Shown piece by piece: positions 8,706 to 17,663 of a stretch of DNA of 64,000 nucleotides. The DNA lies in the NCBI RefSeq assembly GCF_004341845.1, contig NZ_SLVB01000005.1, positions 496,001-560,000 on the forward strand. The letters run 5' to 3'. A model generated the notes under the pieces. That model worked only from the letters and a program-made list of their open reading frames with translations. It did not search any database and was not told the DNA's origin. The translations under genes and the position numbers were made by a program. This DNA comes from Novosphingobium sp. PhB165 (GTDB lineage Bacteria > Pseudomonadota > Alphaproteobacteria > Sphingomonadales > Sphingomonadaceae). Every line of letters starts with the position of its first letter. Within the stretch, counting starts at the first letter, position 1.

Positions 8706-11700
8706 CGCCGATGATCGCGAAACCCGCCCAGTAATAAGGATGCGAGGTTGCCGGATCGTCCATCAGGCGGCGCTGCGAGGCCGTGAAAGCGGCACCGATC
8801 GATGTGGCCTGGCCGGACTGGTAGAAGCCGTTGAACAGCCGCTCGGTGGCGTTGTAATCGTCCGGCGCGGGCCAGTGGCTGGCGATCACCTGACGGCCCC
8901 CGGCGGCGATGAAGGCGCGCACCAGACCGTCCAGCGCCTGCCCGCCGCCGCTCGACAGGCCCGCTTCGCGCGTGGCGTCGAGGCTGGCCCCGGAGGCAGT
9001 GTCGCAGGCCGAGAGCACGACGAGGTCGGCATCGAGGTGCAGGTCGAAGATCTCGCCGAACGAGAGCAACCCGTCCGAACCGGCGCCGCCGAACGAGGTC
9101 AGCAGGGCAGGGCGTACCGGGCAGCCGGTGTGCGGCGCGGTGACGAGGCCGTGGGTTGCGAAGTGGACCACGCGGAACGTCGCAAGGTCTCCGCGCGCCT
9201 CGATGGCGGTGTCGGTGAAAGCCGCGCCGGTCATCAGCGCGGTGCCGCGATTTCCGAAGAGCCCGGCGGCCTGCTGGAGTTCGAGCGGCGAGATCGGCTG
9301 GTTCCACGTCGAAACCGGCCAGGAACAGTCGCTGTCGATGGCGGTTTCGCCGCCCGAACGCAGCATCGCGTGCTCCGCCACCGGCCCGAGCGGGACATTG
9401 TTGCCAAGGCCGAGATAGGCGCGCTGGGCCTTCGAGGCCGGTGCCGCGCGCGCGTCGCGGAAGCTGGCAGCCGAGAGCGCGGTGGAGACCGCAAGGTTGC
9501 GGCCAAGCCAGCCGATGCCGGTGAAATCGTACTCGTCGCCGCCGGCCTTGACCCGCGCGTGATAGGCGGCAACGCCCTTGCCGTCGTCGGTCAGCAGGTT
9601 GATCGGCAGGCGCTTCAGCGCGCCGTCGGGCTCGAAGATCAGGTGCGAGAGGCCTGCGATCCGTTCGCGTGCAGGGCTGAGCAGGGCCTTGTCCAGCGTG
9701 ACGGCGGTGTCCACGTCGAAAGGATAGGTGGACTGCACGCCGTTGATCGTCAGCGAGATCGAATCGCGCAGGGTGTTCACCGCCTGCTCGGTCTGCGCCG
9801 CGTCCATGGCGGTTTTCCACGCGAGGACCTGATCGGTGCCGGCGTCGAAATAGATCGCGTAGATGCCGCCCGCGAGCTGGGCGAGCTTGAGATAGCCCTC
9901 GCCGGGTTCGAGCCCGCCGCGCATCTCGGCCAGCGGCACAGTGCGCTGGGCCACCGCGCGGTAGCGGGGATAGGCGGCAAGCGCCTGCATCGCCTCAAGC
10001 TGCGCCTGTTCGAGCTGGGCCTGCCGCGTGCGCAGTGCGTCGAGCGCGGCGGTGGCGGTCTGCTGGCCGCTCGGGTCCGGCTGGCCGAGGCGGGCGATCT
10101 CGATACGGGTGCGTTCCAGTTCGCGGCTCAGCCCGAGCGAGCGGCGATAGAGCGTGGCGGCATCGTCCGATCCGCCGGCAAGCTGGCGCGAAAGCTGGCT
10201 CAGCGTATCTGCCGCGCCCGAGGATTCGAGCAGTTGCGCCGCCTCGAACAAGGCAGCCACGGCATCGCGGTCATGGGTGCCCGCTTCGCCGCCCGAAAGC
10301 AGGTCGAAGTAGGGGCGCATGAGGTTTTCCATGCCCACCAGCGCGCCGTGGCTGGCCACCGTGTCGGCCACGACCGCGCGGTAGAGCGCGAGCGCCGGTT
10401 CACGCTCCCCGCGACGGGCGAGGAAACCGGCGAGCCGCGCGCGGACGACATTGACCGAGGCGCTGTCCGGATAGCGGCTGTCGACCAGATCAAGGGCCGC
10501 GCGCAGGCTGCTTTCGGCGGCGCCGAAGCGGCCCTGCGCCTCGTCCACCAGCGCGATTTCGGAGAGGATCTGCGCGCGCATGCGGGTGGCCGAGACGATG
10601 CGGCCGTCCTGCACTTGCAGCGTCTGGCGCTGGGCGGCTTCCAGCGCGGTGCGGGCATCGTCCGGGCGGCCCTGAAGCCGCAGGACGGTGCCGCGAAGCT
10701 GGAGCGCCTGCGCATCGATCAGTGCGGCGCGGTCCTGCGGCGAGAGTGTGCCCGGCTGGCCCAGCAGCCCGGTGAGCTGCGCTGCCGAACCGGCATTGAG
10801 CCCGTCGGCGGTGCGGCGGTCAATGGTAAGCGCGCCCTCGGCCGAAACGGCGGGCACGAACTGCGGCACTGGGCGGTCAAGCGCCGCCAGAGCCTCGTCC
10901 AGTGCGCCGCGGTTGATGGCGTCGATCGCGCTGTAATTGCGAGCGAGGCGGGCCTGCACGGGATCGGCCAGCTTCATCGCCTCGGCCTCGGCAAAGCGGA
11001 TGCGGGCCTGCGTGAAGTCGCCGAGATTGGAAAGCTGGAGCGCGTAATTGATCAGCGCTTCGTGCCGCCGGGCGGGTTGCTGCGCACTGTCGCCGCCTTG
11101 CATCTGGGCCAGCAAGGCCGGGGCGGCGGCGAAGAACTCGGCCGCTTCGGCATAGGACCCGGCGCTGTTGCCGCGATAGCCCTGACCCAGCAATTGCGCG
11201 GCGTCGCCATTGGCGGCGCGGGCCTTAGCAAGGCTCAGCGCGTCGGCGCCGCCGAGGTTGGCAATGGCGACCGAACCGCTGGCGACGCGGTCCTCGACCA
11301 GCGAGGCCAGCGCGAGGCGCAGCGCCGGATCATAGGCCGCCAGTCCTTCCACCGCGACGATGCCGTCAGCCGTGCGCCGTCTGTAGACGCGCCACGAAAG
11401 GCCGGTGCGGCTTCCGGTGCAGGTAGCGCCATCGGCGGAAAAGGCGGCGGCGGGATCGAGGCAGGCCAAGGCTTCGTCGCGCGTGCCCTCAAGCCGGGCA
11501 GCGGCGTCCGTCTCGCCCCGCAATTGCCATGCGCTGCCTACCGGACGGGTGACGTCGGCGCAGAGGATCGCCCATTTCCGATCGAACACCGAAGCGCGGG
11601 CCGCGCCCATTTCCACGCCCTGCACCTCGCAGGCCGGACCGGCGCCGCCGATCGAAAAGCTTTCCGCCGAAGATGGGCGCGCGGGGGAGGAACGGGAAGG

Positions 11701-11793
11701 CACAGGTGCCGCCTGCGCGCCCACTATTCCTGCACACCATGTCAATGCGCCCAATCCCCAGAGGATTGCCGCAAGACCGCACCTGCCCGCCAC
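8677..11793 (-). CDS. Exported TPR protein with C-terminal CHAT (caspase-like) protease domain
   Basis: The proposed start is a GTG at 11793 with GGGGGGA 8 bases upstream; it gives 1038 residues that begin with a clean signal peptide (LAAILWGLGALTWCAGIVGA). A reading frame continues back to a TTG at 11889 but would bury this signal. The middle (about 180-600) consists of helical repeats of TPR type, with an alanine/glutamine-rich coiled stretch near 600-680. The last 350 residues are a CHAT domain with the catalytic dyad His881 (VVHFATHGL) and Cys930 (LVVLSACDTA). CHAT proteases are relatives of separase and caspase. Here the protein leads an operon with a CHASE2 cyclase and TpsA/TpsB, so its substrate may be an envelope component or the exoprotein itself (inference). 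Confidence 0.85.
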   Translation of the reverse strand: MAGRCGLAAILWGLGALTWCAGIVGAQAAPVPSRSSPARPSSAESFSIGGAGPACEVQGVEMGAARASVFDRKWAILCADVTRPVGSAWQLRGETDAAARLEGTRDEALACLDPAAAFSADGATCTGSRTGLSWRVYRRRTADGIVAVEGLAAYDPALRLALASLVEDRVASGSVAIANLGGADALSLAKARAANGDAAQLLGQGYRGNSAGSYAEAAEFFAAAPALLAQMQGGDSAQQPARRHEALINYALQLSNLGDFTQARIRFAEAEAMKLADPVQARLARNYSAIDAINRGALDEALAALDRPVPQFVPAVSAEGALTIDRRTADGLNAGSAAQLTGLLGQPGTLSPQDRAALIDAQALQLRGTVLRLQGRPDDARTALEAAQRQTLQVQDGRIVSATRMRAQILSEIALVDEAQGRFGAAESSLRAALDLVDSRYPDSASVNVVRARLAGFLARRGEREPALALYRAVVADTVASHGALVGMENLMRPYFDLLSGGEAGTHDRDAVAALFEAAQLLESSGAADTLSQLSRQLAGGSDDAATLYRRSLGLSRELERTRIEIARLGQPDPSGQQTATAALDALRTRQAQLEQAQLEAMQALAAYPRYRAVAQRTVPLAEMRGGLEPGEGYLKLAQLAGGIYAIYFDAGTDQVLAWKTAMDAAQTEQAVNTLRDSISLTINGVQSTYPFDVDTAVTLDKALLSPARERIAGLSHLIFEPDGALKRLPINLLTDDGKGVAAYHARVKAGGDEYDFTGIGWLGRNLAVSTALSAASFRDARAAPASKAQRAYLGLGNNVPLGPVAEHAMLRSGGETAIDSDCSWPVSTWNQPISPLELQQAAGLFGNRGTALMTGAAFTDTAIEARGDLATFRVVHFATHGLVTAPHTGCPVRPALLTSFGGAGSDGLLSFGEIFDLHLDADLVVLSACDTASGASLDATREAGLSSGGGQALDGLVRAFIAAGGRQVIASHWPAPDDYNATERLFNGFYQSGQATSIGAAFTASQRRLMDDPATSHPYYWAGFAIIGDAARPVPGR

Positions 11794-11888
11794 GTCGATT
11801 TCCCCCCGATGCCGAAATGGTTCGCCATGGATTTCCACGGCGAATGAATCGGGCACGTCTATTTGAAATCCCCCCTGGGATAATACCA

Positions 11889-11918
11889 ATTCTAGCGTGC
11901 AATGATTGGGGCAGGCAA
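11889..11918 (-). promoter_or_regulatory. Candidate sigma70-type promoter of the CHAT-to-TpsA operon
   Basis: On the minus strand TTGCCT and TAGAAT are separated by 18 bp, which would place the RNA start about 90 bases before the proposed GTG of the CHAT gene. Both hexamers are imperfect, so this is only the best match in the gap. Confidence 0.35.
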
Positions 11919-11970
11919 CGTGTATTTGTGCCGGGACGGAGGGATCGGCCTTTTAATACAATCAATTCGA

Positions 11971-12005
11971 AACCGATGCCGTACCGGATCGAGACGGCAT
12001 CGGTT
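11971..12005 (-). terminator. Hairpin terminator behind the PD40-amidohydrolase gene
   Basis: A perfect 12-bp inverted repeat (AACCGATGCCGT and its complement) with an 11-nt loop starts 4 bp after the stop of the minus-strand amidohydrolase gene. It is followed on that strand by a T-rich stretch (TTTCGAATTGATTG). It separates this operon from the CHAT operon. Confidence 0.65.
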
Positions 12006-12008
12006 CGG

Positions 12009-15000
12009 TCAATGTTCCGGTTCGTCCGGGCGCCGGGAATCCACCAGCGGCAGCCATTGTTCGTCGCTCATCCCCTCGAACCAGGCCTTCGGCGCATCGC
12101 CCGCGACCGGCCAGAGTTCCCGCAGCGTGGCCGCTTCATAGAGGAAGCCGCCGCGCATCACCGAGGCGATTTCGCGCGCGGCCCGCACGTCTCCGCGCGG
12201 ATCGGTGTCGAGGATCACCATGTCGGCGAGCTTCCCGGGTTCGATCGTGCCAAGGTCCGCAAGGCGGCCGATCGTCTCCGCCGCGCCCGCCGTGGCGGCG
12301 TGGAGCACGGCCAGCGGCGTCATGCCGCCCACCTGATGCGCTTCCATTTCCCAGTGATAGCCGATGCCCGGCACTTCGCCGTGCGCTCCCATGCCGAGCA
12401 GGCCGCCCGCCTGCGCGAAAGTCCCCGCATCGCGTGCGATCTGCGGGAAACGCGTCTCCTCAAGCGGGTGGAAATCGCGGCCGAGGGCGATCTTCTGGCG
12501 GATCGCCGGAGCGGGCCAGAAGCGGCGCAGCTTGTCGTCCACCACCGGATCGTCATGGGCGACGAACCAGTCGGTCGCGGGCGAGCCGGAATTGGTGATG
12601 CTGAGCGTGGTGACATAGCTGGTGCGCATCGCCTTCATCAGCGCGATCACGTCGTCGCCCAACACGGGGGCGGGCAGGGCATGCTCGTTGCCCGCATAGC
12701 CGTCGAGGATCTGCGTCAGGTCCAGCTTGAGCGAGAGCGCACCCTCGGTCGTGGGCAGCAAGTGCTGCTCGCGCGCGGCCATGGAAACCCATTGCCGCAC
12801 GGCGCGGCTGCCGGTGCGGTATTCCTTGAGATTGCTGGTGCGATAGCCTTCGGAATAGCGCGAAAGCACGCGCCGCGCGTCGTCGAGCGAGGTGATGCGC
12901 TGCTTGGAGAACACCGCCGTCCCGGTAGAACGCATGCGCGGCCCCAGTACATATCCCGCATCGACAAGGCCCTGATAGGCCAGATGATCGGGCGACAGCG
13001 TCGAGGGATCGAAGCTGGTGGTCACGCCATAGGCCAGCCGCGCGCGCATGCCCCACAGCTCGTTGGACGGATTGTTGCGGCGGATCTCGCCCACATGATC
13101 GTGATCGTCGATGAAGCCGGGCAGGATGGTCTTGCCGGTCACGTCGCGCACTTGCGCGCCATCGGGCACCGTAAGCGTGCCGCGCGGGCCCACGGCGGCA
13201 ATGCGGTCTCCGGTGACGAGCACGTCGGCGTTGTCGATCACCCGGTCACCATCGGCCATGGTCAGGACCCGGGCGCCGCGCAGCAGCAGCGAGCCTTGCG
13301 GCGCCACGCGCGGGGCGGTGGCTTCAAGGCGCATGGCGGCCAGTTCCTGCCCGTCCGCCACGTTTCGGCGGGAGAACAGCGTGCCGTTCACGGTGTCGAG
13401 CGTGCCCGCTGCGCTCCATTCAAACCAGTCCGCGCCCATGCCGGGCAGGACTTTCGCGGGCGTGCCGGGCGCCAGCACGTCGATCTCCTTCGCGGGATCG
13501 GCAGGCGTGGACATAACGTAGACGCGGTCGGCAATGGCGGCGGCAACGGTGCGGCCGTCCGGGCTGATCCGCAAGTCGTCGGCATCGGCGTTGCCCTCGG
13601 CAAAGTACCAGCCCGGGCCGGTGACATGGGCGACGGGCGAGAGCTTGCCTGAGGCTATGTCGACCCGCGCGAGGCCCGCGTCGTTGAGCAGGAATACGCT
13701 GCCCGGTGCACTGGCCGCGAAGTGCGGCTTGCCCCCCAGCGTGCCCTCGGTGAGCACGCGCGCGCCGCTGCCGTCGCGCGCCATCGCGACGAGCTGGCCC
13801 CGGCGCAGCGGGCCGAATTCGAAGTTCGTCTGCCGCCGCTCCTCCAGCGCCGAACGCAGGACGAGGATCGTCGCCCCATCCGGCGTGAAGGCCGGGAAGC
13901 GGTAATAGGCGGGCATTGCGGCCACGCGCGTTGCCGGCGCGCTGCCATCGGCGGGTGCGGTCCAGATCGCCGAACCGGCGCGCTCGCTCCATGTCACGAA
14001 GACCAGCGTCTTGCCGTCCGGCGACCAGCTTGGCTGCGCGGGGGCTTCAATGCCTTCACCAAGCGAAAGACGGCGGGCCTTGTCGGTGCCGAGGTCCTGC
14101 ACCCAGATCCCGTCGAGCGCGGCGAAAGCCACATGCTTGCCGTCGGGCGAGGGCGCGGGGCCCATCGCGAGCTTCGCCTCGACCGGGCCGGTTTCCTCGC
14201 GCATGGCGAAGCGGGTGGAGGCGCCGACCGCCACGCGCGCGGTGATCGCGCGGTCGATGGTCGTGCTCCGGCCTGTGGCGATCTCGCGCCGTTCGAAGCG
14301 GCCGCCGTGGCTGAGGATCACCGCTGCGCTGTCCGGCGTGAACGCCATCGACGGCACCATGCCCATCCACGAGGAGGCCTGCATGGCGTCCAGTTCGGTA
14401 TCGCCCAGCGCCTTGTCTTCGCCGGTGGTCAGGTCGCGCACGCGCAGGCGGCTCAGCCCCTCACGCCGGGTGACATAGGCCAGCCAGCGGCCATCGGGCG
14501 AGAGCAGCGGGGCGAAGAACGTCTCTTCCTTGGTGCCGCGCGCGCCGGTTCCGGCAATCACCTCGGTCTCGGTTCCCGTGGCGAGATCGCGGCGCAGGAT
14601 CGTCCAGCGCGTGGGCATGTCGAATTCAAGGCCGTCGGTACGGCGCGCGTAGTAGACCGCCTTGCCGTCCGGCGTGGCGGTGGCGCCCAGTGTCGAGCGC
14701 CATTCGGCGCGCGGGGCGCCGTCCTTGGGCTTGACCGGAACCAGCAGGCGCGCCTCGCCCGAGAGCGGGAATTGCCAAAATTCGTAGTTGTTGAGGTCCG
14801 GCCGGAAGCGGCTGGCCATGATCGACCGGCCATCCGCGCTCCAGATCGGAGAGGCGAGGGCGGTATCGTCGTCGAACCGCGTGATCTGCCGTGCCTGCTT
14901 GCCGTCGGGCCGGGCGATCCAGACGTTTTCGGCGCCGCTGCGGTCGCTGACAAAGGCGATCCACTGGCCGTCCGGCGAGAACACCGGCTGGGAATCGAAG

Positions 15001-15239
15001 GCAAGGCCCTCGCTGATTTGCCGGGCCTTGCCGCCGCTTGCGGGCATGGTGAAGAGATCGCCCAGCACGTCGAAGACCAGCGTCCTGCCATCGGGCGAGA
15101 CCGACACGGAAGTCCATGTCGTCCGTTCGGGATGGAGCGTCAGCACCCGGGCGGGCGGCATTGGAAGGCCCGATTGCGCCATGGCGGGAAGGGCGAGCGC
15201 GCTGGCGAGCAGCAGCGCGGGAACGAACCTGCGGATCAC
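12009..15239 (-). CDS. Exported amidohydrolase with N-terminal TolB-like (PD40) propeller
   Basis: 1076 residues from a GTG that overlaps the stop of the preceding PaiB-like gene (GTGA, 15236-15239). A signal peptide (VPALLLASALALPAMAQ) is followed by about ten PD40/WD40-like repeats with the SPDG turn (SVSPDGRTLVF, PVFSPDGQWIAF, SWSPDGKTLVF), covering about 30-640. A metal-dependent amidohydrolase domain follows (about 645-1040) with a metal-binding loop GFIDDHDHVGE and the C-terminal signature GTIEPGKLADMVILD. Family members cleave peptides or cyclic amides; the propeller probably gates or binds substrate. It should act in the periplasm. Its link to PaiB, and to a MocR regulator divergent from the pair, points to amide or peptide use, but the substrate is unknown. 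Confidence 0.85.
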   Translation of the reverse strand: MIRRFVPALLLASALALPAMAQSGLPMPPARVLTLHPERTTWTSVSVSPDGRTLVFDVLGDLFTMPASGGKARQISEGLAFDSQPVFSPDGQWIAFVSDRSGAENVWIARPDGKQARQITRFDDDTALASPIWSADGRSIMASRFRPDLNNYEFWQFPLSGEARLLVPVKPKDGAPRAEWRSTLGATATPDGKAVYYARRTDGLEFDMPTRWTILRRDLATGTETEVIAGTGARGTKEETFFAPLLSPDGRWLAYVTRREGLSRLRVRDLTTGEDKALGDTELDAMQASSWMGMVPSMAFTPDSAAVILSHGGRFERREIATGRSTTIDRAITARVAVGASTRFAMREETGPVEAKLAMGPAPSPDGKHVAFAALDGIWVQDLGTDKARRLSLGEGIEAPAQPSWSPDGKTLVFVTWSERAGSAIWTAPADGSAPATRVAAMPAYYRFPAFTPDGATILVLRSALEERRQTNFEFGPLRRGQLVAMARDGSGARVLTEGTLGGKPHFAASAPGSVFLLNDAGLARVDIASGKLSPVAHVTGPGWYFAEGNADADDLRISPDGRTVAAAIADRVYVMSTPADPAKEIDVLAPGTPAKVLPGMGADWFEWSAAGTLDTVNGTLFSRRNVADGQELAAMRLEATAPRVAPQGSLLLRGARVLTMADGDRVIDNADVLVTGDRIAAVGPRGTLTVPDGAQVRDVTGKTILPGFIDDHDHVGEIRRNNPSNELWGMRARLAYGVTTSFDPSTLSPDHLAYQGLVDAGYVLGPRMRSTGTAVFSKQRITSLDDARRVLSRYSEGYRTSNLKEYRTGSRAVRQWVSMAAREQHLLPTTEGALSLKLDLTQILDGYAGNEHALPAPVLGDDVIALMKAMRTSYVTTLSITNSGSPATDWFVAHDDPVVDDKLRRFWPAPAIRQKIALGRDFHPLEETRFPQIARDAGTFAQAGGLLGMGAHGEVPGIGYHWEMEAHQVGGMTPLAVLHAATAGAAETIGRLADLGTIEPGKLADMVILDTDPRGDVRAAREIASVMRGGFLYEAATLRELWPVAGDAPKAWFEGMSDEQWLPLVDSRRPDEPEH

Positions 15240-15844
15240 GTGAGGCGCGTCTTGTTCATGCGCTCCATCCATGCGCGCAGGGGCGCATCGGGATGGACTT
15301 CAAGCAGGCGGTCCAGCACCTCGCCATCTTCGTCCTGCGCCAGCTTGAAAGTGCCGTCCAGCGCCGTGACGCGGGCCTCGAAGCCAATGATTGCCCCCAG
15401 CATTCCGGTATATCGCTCCTGCAATTCCGCGACCGTCCATGGCTGCGCGCGGCCGCGTTCGCAAGCCTCGACAAGGCGGTCCAGCGCTTCGGCCGTCAGG
15501 TCTGCATCCACGCGCACTTCGGCCTCGATCCGCAGCGCGGCGTAGTTCCATGTCGGGCCCCAGCGCCGCCGCCCGGCATGTTCGGGCGAGACATACCCCT
15601 GTGGGCCGGTGAACAGGAACTGCGCTGCCGGATCGGCCGCGAACAGTGCGCAGAGCGGGTTCCCGCGCGACATGTGGCCGACAAGGCCGGTCAGCATGCC
15701 GTCCGCGTCATAAGTACCCAGCATCGGCAGGAGGCTGGCAGAGGCGGCCGGGGCGCCGGGAGAGAGCACCCAGGCGAGCGGATATTCGGCGATCAGCCGC
15801 TGCACATCGTCGGCGCCGAACTGGCGGAAGCGCGGATCCATCAT
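15236..15844 (-). CDS. PaiB-like FMN-binding protein
   Basis: 202 residues, full length for the PaiB/FMN-binding negative regulator family. Typical features are the N-terminal MDPRFRQFG-like opening, LVGHMSRGNPL, GPQGYVSPEHAG and the WNY motif (GPTWNYAALRIEA), all part of a split-barrel flavin-binding fold. Bacillus PaiB acts with PaiA as a repressor of sporulation and protease genes; in proteobacteria the role is less clear and may be enzymatic. The stop overlaps the start of the PD40-amidohydrolase, so the two are translationally coupled. Two adjacent ATGs (15844, 15841) are equally possible starts. The gene is divergent from the MocR regulator across about 215 bp. Confidence 0.85.
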   Translation of the reverse strand: MMDPRFRQFGADDVQRLIAEYPLAWVLSPGAPAASASLLPMLGTYDADGMLTGLVGHMSRGNPLCALFAADPAAQFLFTGPQGYVSPEHAGRRRWGPTWNYAALRIEAEVRVDADLTAEALDRLVEACERGRAQPWTVAELQERYTGMLGAIIGFEARVTALDGTFKLAQDEDGEVLDRLLEVHPDAPLRAWMERMNKTRLT

Positions 15845-15962
15845 TGCGGGCGGGCCTCTGGCAAGGTGGAGAGGAAGAAGGAGGCGGTCATGGTCTGGTT
15901 CCGGGTGGTTCGTGGCGCAGGACGGCGCCCTTGCTGATCTTGGGGAACTGGCCCCCGGGCAA

Positions 15963-15992
15963 TGTCCAATACCGAATATTTCGATGGTCCAA
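15963..15992 (-). promoter_or_regulatory. Candidate MocR operator: paired TTGGAC direct repeats
   Basis: On the minus strand TTGGACC (15992-15986) and TTGGACA (15969-15963) are direct repeats 23 bp apart, between the divergent paiB-like and MocR genes. Pairs with the same spacing and orientation occur at 17571 and 19347, which is why this is called an operator. Confidence 0.55.
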
Positions 15993-16059
15993 GCAGAGTC
16001 CCGCTGCTAGCAAGCCTGCTGGATCGCCCGAGAACAAGAACCCCGAACGGAGTCGAAGC

Positions 16060-17559
16060 ATGCTGCGTCCCTGGCAGGTCACCCTGAGCGAACGTATCGA
16101 TCCCGAGCGCGGGACGCCGATCTACATGCAGATCATCCGCGCCCTGATCCGCGATATCGAAACCGGTCGGCTGGCATCGGGCACTTACCTGCCGAGCAGC
16201 CGTGAACTGGCTAACGCACTGGGCGTCAATCGCAAGACCGTGGTGCTCGCTTACGAGGACCTGATCGCGCAGGGCTGGCTTTCGACCGAGGGCACGCGCG
16301 GGACAATGATATCGCGGGCGCTGCCCGTTGGGGTCTCGCCCTCGCTGCCAGTCGGCGCCTCGGCGCAGGAGCCATCGCGGCAGGCCGCCTCGCCGGAGCC
16401 CGAGCCGCGCACCGGGCAGATCCACTATCGCTTCGCCGAGCCGCCCGCGCGGTCGCTGGCGCTGCCCGCCGGACGCGGCATCAAGCTCGACGAAGGCGCG
16501 CCCGATGGCCGCCTGTTCCCCGCCGACCAGCTCGCCCGCGCCTATCGTTCCGCGATCAGCCGCGCCTCGCGCGCCAATCGCCTGCAATACCGCGACCCGC
16601 GCGGCGCCCAGAGCCTGCGTGAGCAAGTGGCGGACATGCTGCGCAGCCAGCGCGGCCTGGCGGTGACGGCGGCCAATATCTGCATCACGCGCGGCAGCCA
16701 GAACGGGCTGTTCCTGGCGCTTCAGGTGCTGATCGAGCCGGGCGACGCGGTGATCGTCGAGGAACTGACGTACGAGCCTGCCGTGGCGGCAATCCGCGCG
16801 CTGGGCGGCCGGGTGGTTCCCGTCGGCCTTGACGAGGAAGGCATCGACGTGGCCGAAGTCGAGGCGATGTGCCGCCGCCATGCCGTGCGCGCGATCTTCG
16901 TGACGCCGCACCACCAGTTCCCCACCACCATCGCCATGCGGCCCGAGCGGCGGCTCCAGCTTCTGGAGATCGCGCGCCAGTTCGGCGTCGCAGTGATCGA
17001 GGACGATTACGACCACGAATTCCACTTCCAGTCGCAGCCGTTGCTGCCGATGGCGGCCTATGCGCCGGGGCAGGTGCTCTACCTTGGCTCGATGTCGAAG
17101 CTGCTGCTGCCGGCGCTGCGCATCGGCTATCTCGCTGCGCCGGAGCACGTGATCGACGCCCTTGCACACCGCGTCTCGCTGACCGACGGCATGGGCAACA
17201 CGGTGACCGAGGAAGCCGCCGCCGAACTGATCGCCAATGGCGAATTGCGCCGCCACTCGCGCAAGGCCTGGCGCGTCTATGCCGAGCGCCGCCAGTCCTT
17301 CGCGGCGCTGCTCGACGCGCATCTGGGAGACCGCATCGCCTTCGCGGTACCGGACGGCGGGCTCGCCTTCTGGGTGAAGTTCCGCGGCGATCTTGAGGCC
17401 ATCGAGGAACGCGCCCGCGCGCAGGGCCTGCGCTTCGCCAGCCACCACTCTTTCATGACGCGTGACACGGCGGACAAGGGACTGCGGCTGGGCTTTGCCA
17501 GCCTCAACGATGGCGAGGCGGCGCGCGCCATCGCCGCACTTGCCGAAGCGACGCGATAA
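16060..17559 (+). CDS. MocR-family (GntR-aminotransferase) transcriptional regulator
   Basis: 499 residues from the ATG at 16060; the frame is open further upstream, but only this start fits the family. A GntR-type winged helix (about 10-80: GTPIYMQIIRALIRDIE, SSRELANALGVNRKTV) joins through a Pro/Ala/Ser-rich linker to a fold-type I aminotransferase-like domain (about 130-495). The PLP-binding lysine is Lys347 in YLGSMSKLLLPALRIGYL, and the cofactor-contacting DDYDHEFHF stretch is intact. MocR proteins sense amino-acid-like ligands through PLP and bind direct repeats. Paired TTGGAC repeats upstream of its divergent neighbour, the YtcJ-like gene and the TonB receptor suggest a local regulon. 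Confidence 0.93.
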   Translation: MLRPWQVTLSERIDPERGTPIYMQIIRALIRDIETGRLASGTYLPSSRELANALGVNRKTVVLAYEDLIAQGWLSTEGTRGTMISRALPVGVSPSLPVGASAQEPSRQAASPEPEPRTGQIHYRFAEPPARSLALPAGRGIKLDEGAPDGRLFPADQLARAYRSAISRASRANRLQYRDPRGAQSLREQVADMLRSQRGLAVTAANICITRGSQNGLFLALQVLIEPGDAVIVEELTYEPAVAAIRALGGRVVPVGLDEEGIDVAEVEAMCRRHAVRAIFVTPHHQFPTTIAMRPERRLQLLEIARQFGVAVIEDDYDHEFHFQSQPLLPMAAYAPGQVLYLGSMSKLLLPALRIGYLAAPEHVIDALAHRVSLTDGMGNTVTEEAAAELIANGELRRHSRKAWRVYAERRQSFAALLDAHLGDRIAFAVPDGGLAFWVKFRGDLEAIEERARAQGLRFASHHSFMTRDTADKGLRLGFASLNDGEAARAIAALAEATR

Positions 17560-17570
17560 GCGAAGTCGGG

Positions 17571-17600
17571 TTGGACCCCTCATAAATTTGCAACTTGGCC
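17571..17600 (+). promoter_or_regulatory. Candidate MocR operator upstream of the YtcJ-like amidohydrolase
   Basis: TTGGACC at 17571-17577 and TTGGCC at 17595-17600 are direct repeats 24 bp apart, about 65 bp before the amidohydrolase start. They match the pairs at 15963 and 19347 in sequence, orientation toward the target gene and spacing. Confidence 0.5.
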
Positions 17601-17663
17601 GTTTCGGGTTCCAATCCGCCACCGCAAGTTCCTTTCAGACAGATAGCCTGACGGGACCGCATC

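Noticed and set aside
8497..11847. Plus-strand open frame of 1116 codons opposite the CHAT gene
   Set aside because: Composition is Arg/Gly/Ala-rich with no domain; the minus-strand frame carries a signal peptide, TPR and a CHAT catalytic dyad.
11672..13652. Plus-strand frame of 659 codons opposite the PD40-amidohydrolase
   Set aside because: No motif or ribosome site; the minus strand shows PD40 repeats and amidohydrolase motifs.
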